Shown in pieces: positions 56,574-64,000 of a DNA stretch of 64,000 bases; positions within the stretch are counted from its first letter, which is position 1; the number at the start of each line of letters is the position of its first letter. Position numbers and translations under genes: made by a program. This stretch comes from Dactylorhiza incarnata (lineage: Eukaryota; Streptophyta; Magnoliopsida; Asparagales; Orchidaceae), in assembly GCA_033032865.1 (NCBI GenBank), contig JAWHQI010000068.1, positions 7,750,001-7,814,000 on the forward strand, given 5' to 3'. Under the pieces are notes generated by a model. It made no database searches and was not told the origin of the DNA. It saw nothing but the letters and a program-made list of their open reading frames with translations.

Positions 56574-58065
56574 TGATGAGTCCAGTTTATATAGTGAATT
56601 CCGGACTCATCTGGGCTAGTTTTCATGCACATGCACTTCACTTTAGGCCTATATTCAATTCTATTTGATCACGTTGCCCATTTCATTGCTTAGTGCACAT
56701 TTATGCCCATCTTGGTGTGATTTCATGTATTTCTGTGGTCTAGTATATTTTCATGCAGGTCCAAGGGTTGTGCGACACTCGGGATGGGTTCTGGGGGATT
56801 TTCGGTCGAAAAAGCCACTGGTCGTGCGTTTTCCTTCTCGCACGACCAGGCGCACGACCATTGGTCATGCGTTAATTCTCGTCCCTGAATGAGCCCTGAT
56901 TGAGCGACAGCGCACGATCATTGGCCTTCTTCGCGCACGACCACTGGTCGTGCGCCACTGACCGTGCGATTTTGTGCAGATCTGGCTATGCTACAGGTTC
57001 TTCGCGCACGATCAGAGGAATTTCTTCGCGCACGACCATTGGTCGTGCGCCGTTGACCGTGCGCGTTGTTTATTTCTGCTCCGCCTATAAATAGAAAGAC
57101 GCGATTTTAAGTCGGGGATCACTGCCAGACCGTCGTTTTCTGCCTATTTCGGGGGGCTCCGACTCCTCCAGCGCCGCCCACCTTAGGGAGGATCTCCGGG
57201 CAAGCTTTCAACGCCAAATCTTCGCCGGAGCTTCCTCTCGGCCATCTCCTTCCTCCAAGAGCTTCAAGAAGGGAGTCAACCTAGCCTTCTTCTTCAAGAT
57301 TGGAGCAGCTTGTGATCATTCCTCCGGTTCGTGACACGAAGAAGACGGGTCCACTGGAAGGTAGTGACAGCCTACTCTACCACGGACGCAGTTGAGGACC
57401 GAGCTTGGACGCGGATTGACAACCCTACGATTCCTTCCGTGAATCCTCAACAAGACTTCGGAGTCGGTCGATTTCGCACACTCACCTCCTCTTATAGTTG
57501 ATAGTTTAGTTGGATTTCTTATATGTTTGACGAAGTATACTTTTATTTGTTAACATTAGTATGAAATCATGTCTATGTGATTGAGTAATCTTGTTATATT
57601 TTCATTTGAGGTGTGCCATGTGGTGTGGATTGTTTGTTGTGTTGTGCCGCCCTAACAATTGTTAGTGGTGTGCTTTGCGAAGAGGTGCTTGCGACCCTCA
57701 TTCCGCCGCTCTCACCACCCCATCCGCTAGCCTACTCGTCCATCCGCCTAGCGATTTGGTGCATTGCGGCCCGTGTAGCCTTCCATCCCGCCTGGCGAAG
57801 CAGTGCGCTCAAGGCCTGCATAGGAGTAGTCGTAGCTATTTTATTTTGTTTTCCGCAATCCAAACCAAGCCTCCCACAATCCATCCGACCTTAAGGATTT
57901 CAATCTCAAGTCCTCCTCATTAGTCAACCCCACCTTACTGTGTTCCTTCCGAGATCGATACTTGGGGATTCATTCCCATTTTATATTACTTGAACGATCG
58001 GTACACTACCGTTTCGTGCCGCAGTCGAGCTACCGCCTATAGCGGTGAGCGAGATTTGTGCATCA
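56574..58065 (+). repeat. C 3' LTR
   Basis: 1492 bp, same length as the 5' copy with scattered substitutions (more than between the J LTRs). Palindromes are at 56768-57066, the TATA box TATAAATAG at 57086-57094. The palindromes here are better preserved than in the 5' LTR. No gene. Confidence 0.95.
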
Positions 58066-59673
58066 ATTTTCTCGGGACGAGCAAATGGTTAAGTCTGGGG
58101 GTGTGATGAGTCCCATTTATATACACTTTTATGGACTCATCCGGGCTAGTTTTCACTCTTGTGCACATCCGTTTCGAGCTATTATTGCTAATATATCTCT
58201 TATACACACTTGCACGCACATACGTGCTTTGTGCTCTATTCAGGCCCATTTTGGTGTGCGTTTGCGCTCCATCTTGTTGGGGGTAAGCACATGGCGCTCC
58301 CCAATCCTTTTTATATGATTAGTTGGTGCTGGAAGTGTATTCTCAGCTGGATTGCTATTCTTGCAGGTGGTTGAATCATCCTATTTTGCCCAGAAATCAT
58401 GATCGTTAATATCGCACGATCGTGCGTTTTCCTTGACGCACAGATGGCTGTGGTCGTGCGCCTTCTTCTGGGTAGAAAAATGTTGATCTGACTTTGTTTG
58501 TGCATTTTTACGCATGGGCAGTTGCCCGTGCGCGAAGGAAACGCACGATCGCCTGTTTTGCCTGGTTTTTAGCCAATCTGGTTTTGGTCGTGCGTTTTAC
58601 GCACGGGAGGCTTCGACCGTGCATGAGTAAACACATGGGCACTGCTGCTTCTTCCTCAAGGCATTTCATTTCGTTAAATAATGCACGGGAAACGCATGGT
58701 CGTGCGTTCGACCGTGCGTGACTAATTTCTGCTGTTTTAGTATTTCAAGTAGGAAATCTTCTGCTGGAAAAAGAGACCCGCGAGAAAAACTCTGGATGCC
58801 CGCCATTTCCGCCCATTTTGCATCTCCATCACCGCCTGACCTAGGAGGATCTCCGACAACCTGTCCTGCAAATCTTCTGCCAAAGTCTCTCCTTGGCCTC
58901 CTCCATCATCTACGAGTTCAAGAACGCCATCGACGGAAGATTTCTGCTACATTCAAGGGATCTCCAATAAGAGTAGCTGGAGCTAGACCACGAAGAAGAC
59001 GGGTAAACTAGAGGAAGGTGACATCTCCTCTGTACCCCGGACGCAATTGAAGACCGAGCATGGACGAGGCTTGACAGCCCTGCGATTCCGGTCGCGAATC
59101 TTCAGCATAGTCTTCGACCTTCGGTGACCTCTTTCCCTTTTGTGTATAGTTTAGGATTTTTTCATGGTATGATGTTCTTTCCTACGGATGATGTTCATAA
59201 CTGTGTTTATGTTATTGTGATTTCATTTCGGTGAAATGTGTTGTGGTTTATGAGATTTGAGGAGCGCCCTAGTCCGCCATCCACTCCACCGTTCTATAGA
59301 GCGCCGCACTAGCAATTGTTAGCTGCGTGTTCCGCGACGAGGTGCCTACGACCCTCATTCCGCTGGTTACAAAACATCCATCTGCTAGCCTTCTCGTCCA
59401 CCCGCTCACTGAAGCACGACATCGCAGCCTGCATTCCATCCTGAGTCCCGACAAGCGAAGCGGAGCTCTAGGCCCGCATTTTCTTTCACTGTTGCTAATC
59501 TAGGGAAACCAAAATCAAAACACCCCTTTTTATTAATTACATAAGAATCTATATAAGTAGTTCCATAACAAGAATTCATACAACCCAACTTGCAGTCCTC
59601 TGAGAATGATATTCGGGGAGTCTCTCCCAATTTTACTACTTGAACGACCAGTGCACTTGCCATAATTGCATCA
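58066..59673 (+). repeat. D 3' end: PPT and 3' LTR
   Basis: The last internal bases carry AAGTCTGGGGGTG (58091-58103). The LTR runs from TGATGAGTCC (58104) to TTGCATCA (59673), 1570 bp, with the same GATGAGTCC/GGACTCATC start repeat. Degenerate palindrome arms are scattered at 58413-58720. Its U5 is diverged from C and E1. No 5' LTR of D is in the window. No gene. Confidence 0.82.
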
Positions 59674-60448
59674 TCTTCCAAAGTCGCCTAGATCTGGAAG
59701 GCGAACGAGCATGTACGAGCGAGTTTATGAGCCTAGCGATATCGTCATAGTAATGTAAGACGAACAGAGGTTATCATCCATCAAAAATAAATATCACTGT
59801 TTCTATCAAAAAATGTTATCTATCAAAAATTATAATCTCAACTCTGTGAGAAACAACATAAATGTTCAAACACCGATCTTTACCTTGGCTAAGGAGCATA
59901 ATCGGAAGAGTTTGACTCATCGTCCTCCTCGTCATCCCGCCCCTCGTCCTCGCTCGCATCAAGGATGTCTGAAAGAAGTCCTTCCGTTGTCAGCTTCTCG
60001 CCCCCTGGCGTCAGCAGGCCCGACACCTAAAGTTTGGCTAAGACCAAGTCACGGGAGGCAAGGGCTATCTCCCGACGATGTGTTGATAACTCCTGTGAAG
60101 ACATGAACATTCCCTCTGCCCGACGAGAAGGTCCGGCCTCCGAGGAAGGTTGAGCGGCCATCGTCGATTCCAGCTCGACAATACAAACTTGTGTCGACTC
60201 CAGCGAGATCTGGCTAGCCTACAAGTCACACTCCAGCCTAGAGATCATATCCGCCGTGACCATCTGCTCTTCATATAGAGACGTGAAGGGGAAGGTTAAA
60301 AAAGCAAAAGAAAAAGGTTGTGTATGAATTAGATGTTGGAGTTACCATTGTGATCTAGAAGTGGTCAAACATGTAATGTCACTGCCAACGCGATATGAGC
60401 CTGCAGGGTCGCACATAAGAGCATGTGGAGAAGTTGGAAGATTGACTG
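59674..60448 (-). pseudogene. Y remnant related to X gene 2, C-terminal part
   Basis: A minus-strand frame from about 60290 to 59901 reads a coiled-coil-like segment with stops (ECDL then ASQISLESTQVCIVELEST), then LSDILDASEDEGRDDEEDDE and a stop. The acidic end and the position after a coiled coil resemble the end of gene 2 at 4250-4640. It is heavily decayed. The parts 59674-59900 and 60291-60448 show nothing else. Confidence 0.45.
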
Positions 60449-61404
60449 TGTTGGTAAAGGTTACCAATCATCATAAAGAATGGGGAAGTCCAGCAATTGT
60501 TGCTGTCTGAATTCGTCGGATATGACTTGTTGGATTCGTCGGAATTCGTCGGATCATTCCGGGGAATCCCGACGAATTGTCACAGAGATCCTTCACTCGG
60601 CAAATGTTGCTGTCTGATTGGATTCGTCGGAATTCGTCGGATCATTCCGTGGAATCCCGACGAATTGTCACAGAGATCCTTCACTCGGCAAATGTTGCTG
60701 TCTGATTGGATTCGTCGGAATTCGTCGGATCATTCCGTGGAATCCCGACGAATTGTCACAGAGACCCTTCACTCGGCAAATGTTGCCGTCTGATGTGATT
60801 CGTCGGAATTCGTCGGATTGTCCCGTGAAAACTCGACGAATGTTGTTCCGTGGAATCCCGACGAATTATTACAGAAAACTGTTTCTGTGTGGACTGCGGA
60901 TAGCGATTTTTTAGGTCTTTTATACTTCGGGTATAAATAGACGGTTCGACGGTTCTTCTTTAGCATCCACGATTATTACGCGAAGACGAAGAGACGAGAC
61001 GGAAGAAGTTCCGCCTCACGAACCCTAGCCGACGGAAGTGTTCCGCCGTCTTGATCGCCTTCGCAGATCTCCCCTCCGGCGATCGTCGCCGTGATTGTTC
61101 TTCCTGGAGCGAACCTAGCAGTTCGTGGAAGTGCAAAGGTGCAGTCGTTCTTCTCCCGGCTCGTGTGAATCACTGTAGAGACGTAGACATTATTCTACGT
61201 GAGGACTCGCATAGCCGCTGAAAGCAATCTTCTTCTTGGAGCACCTTGGTTGGATTTGATCCAATCCCGCAAAGGTAATTTCATACCTAGCATTTTTATT
61301 AACTTCTTGATTCAACATTCATGGCCCGATCAAAGTCTTTTGGGTTGTTTCTCTTTATTTCCGCTGCGCCTACATGTGATGTATGGTTATAGAAAAACCC
61401 AACA
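60449..61404 (+). repeat. G copia element 5' LTR
   Basis: TGTTGGTAAAGG to ACCCAACA, 956 bp, directly followed by an initiator-Met primer site. It includes the 88-bp tandem array (60497-60860) and a TATA box TATAAATAG at 60932-60940. The start is inferred from the TGTTGG/CCAACA end symmetry; the 3' LTR is outside the window. No gene is inside. Confidence 0.8.
60497..60860 (+). repeat. 88-bp tandem repeat in G LTR U3
   Basis: Units begin CAAATGTTGC at 60601, 60689 and 60777, a period of 88 bp, with a partial or altered unit on each side. Each unit holds ATTCGTCGGAATTCGTCGGA and, inverted, CCCGACGAATT. Open frames over it are only repeat translation, as 88 is not a multiple of three. Confidence 0.9.
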
Positions 61405-61405
61405 G

Positions 61406-61417
61406 TGGTATCAGAGC
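61406..61417 (+). promoter_or_regulatory. G primer binding site (initiator tRNA-Met)
   Basis: TGGTATCAGAGC, one base after the LTR end CCAACA. The leader 61418-62503 is long (about 1.1 kb) and non-coding; I see no other signal in it. Confidence 0.93.
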
Positions 61418-62503
61418 CAGGTTCTGGTCATGAATGTTGTTTCAGAAGTTAGGTTATTCCAGTACGTGCAAATCTAGGTATTTGGAAGCGTTCTAAATGT
61501 CAAGATTTCTTCTTGGAATATCACATTTGATGTGATTTTGTGTGGTTTCTGGTGGTGGGATTTCAAAAATTTGGTCAGACCACCGTCAGGGGCGCGGCCC
61601 CTTGGAACCCCGCCAGGAATGTCTGTGATTTTGTGGTAATTTCTAATTGTTAGAAATTGTTGTCTCCTTAGCAGTAACCGTCCCTCAAGTGGTTAATGAA
61701 CCCTTGTATTGTTTTGGATTTTGAATCCAACAATGAGAGACGAGCTTGTCTACTGCTTTAAGTCGAGTAGCCTTTGCCTTTGTCCAATGCATGTAAATCT
61801 GAAGATTTGGAAGAGTTCTAAATGTCCAGATTTAGCCCTTCCGTCTATCAAAGGTTGATAGTCTTATGTTGTGCACATAAGGGATGCATGTGGATTTTAG
61901 AAAGCTTGTTTTTCTGTGGATGTGCACTTTGATCAAATGTTGATCATGGTTAAGTGTTAACCTATTATTTAAAAATTAAAATCCCTTCATCAAATATTAA
62001 GTGTTCGGATGCCTTCCGATGGATGACACTCTTCCTGCCTCGATCGATGAAGTGTGGGCTTGCCAAAGCAAGGTGCATCAATCTATCTTGGTAAGGGTGC
62101 GAGCGGATAATTGTGATATCCCACTGTCGACATCGGGTATAACTTAACTAGGTGACCTCAAAGGTTGAGTGCCTAGAGGCATAGGGTTGGCATGCACCAT
62201 ATGATGGATGCGAATAAGGAGTTATTCACCAACCATACAAGAGTTGCATGAGGATGCAATTGGCAAGCGTTGCCTACCTAAATAACCGCATTATGAGAGG
62301 AACGCCAAAGCGGACTCGTGGTGTTGGTGAAATACGGATCTTGTCCACTAAGAGAGTAGCTCGCATGGACTCTCCGAATTGATAGTGAGGGCTATCAATT
62401 TGAATAAAATAGTGGGAGTATTTAATTGAAGTCCAAATTAAAATAAATTATATTTTGAAATTTTGGTACTGATTAGATTCTGCATGAATTCTTGTAGAAT
62501 TCC

Positions 62504-64000
62504 ATGGCAAGTGGTTCACATTCCACCTTGTCCCTAAGAGCTATCCTTGAGAAGGACAAGCTTAGTGGGACGAATTACATGGACTGGTATAGGAACCTGA
62601 GAATTGTTCTCAGACAAGAGCGAAAGCTCTACGTCTTGGAAGAAGAAGCCCCCGAGGTGCCGACCGGGAATTCATCCCGTGTTGATAAGGATGCTTATAA
62701 GAAGTATACCGATGACGCCTTAGACGTCGAGTGCCTTATGCTTGCCACCATGAACTCTGAGCTTCAGAAGCAACACGAGAACATGGGGTGCAAGGAGATT
62801 GACGAGCACCTAAAGAAAATGTTTCATGGGCAAGCTCGTCAAGAGAGGTTCGTTGTCACGAAGGCATTATTTCAGTGCAAAATGGGAGCTCGAGACTCGG
62901 TTGGTACTCACGTACTCAAGATGATTGGGTATATAGAGAACCTGGAGAGACTGGGTTTTCCTCTGGGTCAAGAGTTGGCCACAGAACTTATCCTGCAATC
63001 GTTGCCGGATAGTTATGAGCAGTTCGTCTTGAACTACAACATGAATGAAATAGACAAGACACTGCCCGAGCTCCTAGGCATGTTGCGAACTGCCGAGATA
63101 AACATGAAGAAGGCCAAGCCTGCTAGTCCCATATTGATGGTACATAAAGGCAAGGGTAAGTCCAAGGGATTCAAGAAGACGAAGGTGGGACCTAAGTCAC
63201 ATCTTGAGCCCAAATCTTCTGCGCTGAAAAAGAAGAGCACCGTGAAGGAAGGGAAATGCCACCACTGTGGCAAGGCTGGTCATTGGAGGAGGAATTGTCC
63301 TTCGTACATTGACGGTCTGCGGAAAATGAAAGGAGGTATGACTTCCGCTTCGAATATTTACGTTATAGAGATAAACCTTTCTGCTCCTTCATCTTGGGTA
63401 TTAGATACCGGATGTGGTTCTCACATTTGTACAAATGTGCAGGAACTGGGAAGGAGGAGATTGCTGAGTAAAGGAGAGGTGGACATGCGCGTCGGCAATG
63501 GAGCAAGAGTTGCTGCTGTAGCCGTAGGGGTTTACCGTCTTTCTTTGCCCAGTGGGCTTGTAATAGAACTTGATAATTGTTATTATGTTCCGGCCATAAC
63601 TAGAAACATTATATCCATTTCATGCTTAGACATGATTGGATTTTCTTTTATAATTAAGAACAATTGTTATTCTATATTTAAGAATGATGTTTGTTATGCT
63701 GTAACTCAATTGTTTAATGGTCTTTATGTTTTGAACCTGGACCATCCGATCTATAATGTAGATAATAATAAAAGACTAAGAACAAATGACTCAAATCCTA
63801 CATATCTCTGGCATTGTCGTTTGGGCCATATAAACGAGAAGCGCATATCCAAGCTCCATAAAGATGGACTATTGGACTCATTTGATTATGAATCATTTGA
63901 GCGATGCGAGTCTTATTTATTAGGCAAAATGACTAAAGCCCCTTTCACTGGTTATACTGAGAGGGCTGAGGATCTTTTGGGTATAGTACATAGTGATGTA
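62504..64000 (+). CDS. gag-pol: G Ty1/copia gag-pol, partial (runs off the window)
   Basis: The frame is open for all 499 codons from ATG 62504 to the window end. Gag starts with LRAILEKDKLSGTNYMDWYR. The CCHC knuckle is CHHCGKAGHWRRNC at residues 252-265. The protease site is VLDTGCGSHIC (Asp301). The gag-pre-integrase zinc region has H437 and H442 and C468, but the last ligand of the HHCC set is Tyr471 instead of Cys. Integrase core, RT and RNase H would follow beyond the window. It belongs to the TNT1-94-like polyproteins. It is a single intact frame so far, with that one suspicious residue. Confidence 0.95.
   Translation, partial: MASGSHSTLSLRAILEKDKLSGTNYMDWYRNLRIVLRQERKLYVLEEEAPEVPTGNSSRVDKDAYKKYTDDALDVECLMLATMNSELQKQHENMGCKEIDEHLKKMFHGQARQERFVVTKALFQCKMGARDSVGTHVLKMIGYIENLERLGFPLGQELATELILQSLPDSYEQFVLNYNMNEIDKTLPELLGMLRTAEINMKKAKPASPILMVHKGKGKSKGFKKTKVGPKSHLEPKSSALKKKSTVKEGKCHHCGKAGHWRRNCPSYIDGLRKMKGGMTSASNIYVIEINLSAPSSWVLDTGCGSHICTNVQELGRRRLLSKGEVDMRVGNGARVAAVAVGVYRLSLPSGLVIELDNCYYVPAITRNIISISCLDMIGFSFIIKNNCYSIFKNDVCYAVTQLFNGLYVLNLDHPIYNVDNNKRLRTNDSNPTYLWHCRLGHINEKRISKLHKDGLLDSFDYESFERCESYLLGKMTKAPFTGYTERAEDLLGIVHSDV

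Larger units (their letters stand above)
42940..58070 (+). mobile_element. C LTR element, TSD atttt, containing J
   Basis: C spans 42945-58065 with atttt at 42940-42944 and 58066-58070. LTRs are both 1492 bp. It has a tRNA-Asp type primer site and the double zinc-knuckle gag broken by J. It has no pol of its own. It sits in the 3' end of D only 33 bp before D's LTR. Confidence 0.95.

Noticed and set aside
60497..60914. Two open frames of 98 codons with internal repeats
   Set aside because: Produced by the 88-bp tandem array in the LTR; the period is not a multiple of three.
1..64000. Host protein-coding genes, tRNA or rRNA genes
   Set aside because: Every long open frame could be assigned to a retroelement or its remnant. 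The tRNA-like matches are only 12-18 nt primer sites, without cloverleaf sequence.

Overview
This window is plant nuclear DNA made almost entirely of nested LTR retrotransposons. The evidence is plant-type primer sites (tRNA-Asp, initiator tRNA-Met), plant-length spliceosomal introns, TATA-box LTR promoters, a chromodomain-type Ty3/gypsy pol and a Ty1/copia gag-pol. I found no host gene, tRNA, rRNA, CRISPR array or prokaryotic feature. The species cannot be named from this sequence; a repeat-rich angiosperm intergenic or heterochromatic region fits.

Layout (labels are mine). Left block: an old element X (4018-~25630, extending left under F) carries two tandem minus-strand multi-exon genes with their own TATA boxes (gene 1, 24195->15010; gene 2, 14491->4250). 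It was later invaded by F (LTR 2543-4017, gag 1518-2342, itself hit by small element T, 1-1517), by E1 (4903-13169, duplication atggt) and by E2 (15527-23555, duplication acggt). Right block: an Athila-like element D (~25640-59673, 5' part missing) was invaded by copia-like B (27847-42448, duplication gtgtt) and by C (42945-58065, duplication atttt). B was invaded by its own relative A (29056-36331, duplication ctatt). C was invaded by chromovirus J (44897-53825, duplication cttgt). After D comes Y, a remnant related to gene 2 (59674-60448), then copia element G (60449 to beyond the window), whose gag-pol is open to the window edge.

How the parts work together: F, E1, E2, C and D look like related non-autonomous families with LTRs of about 1.5-1.7 kb. 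E1, E2, C and F have a tRNA-Asp primer site. Their main protein has two zinc knuckles at its extreme N-terminus, and they have no protease, reverse transcriptase or integrase. They keep long non-coding 3' regions with conserved hairpins and repeated PPT-like boxes, so mobilisation in trans by an unseen Athila/Tat-type partner is the simplest reading. A and B are copia-like, gag-bearing and also lack pol. J and G encode pol.

Most notable signals: (1) arrays of an almost perfect palindrome (11-bp arms GCGCACGACCA around one base) sit in the U3 of F, E1, E2, C and, degenerate, D, and also in the unrelated chromovirus J; (2) E1 is a head-to-head LTR composite apparently integrated as one unit through two U3 ends; (3) J has an 83-bp intron between its zinc knuckle and protease; (4) E2 has gained an ATHILA ORF-1-like gene downstream of gag.
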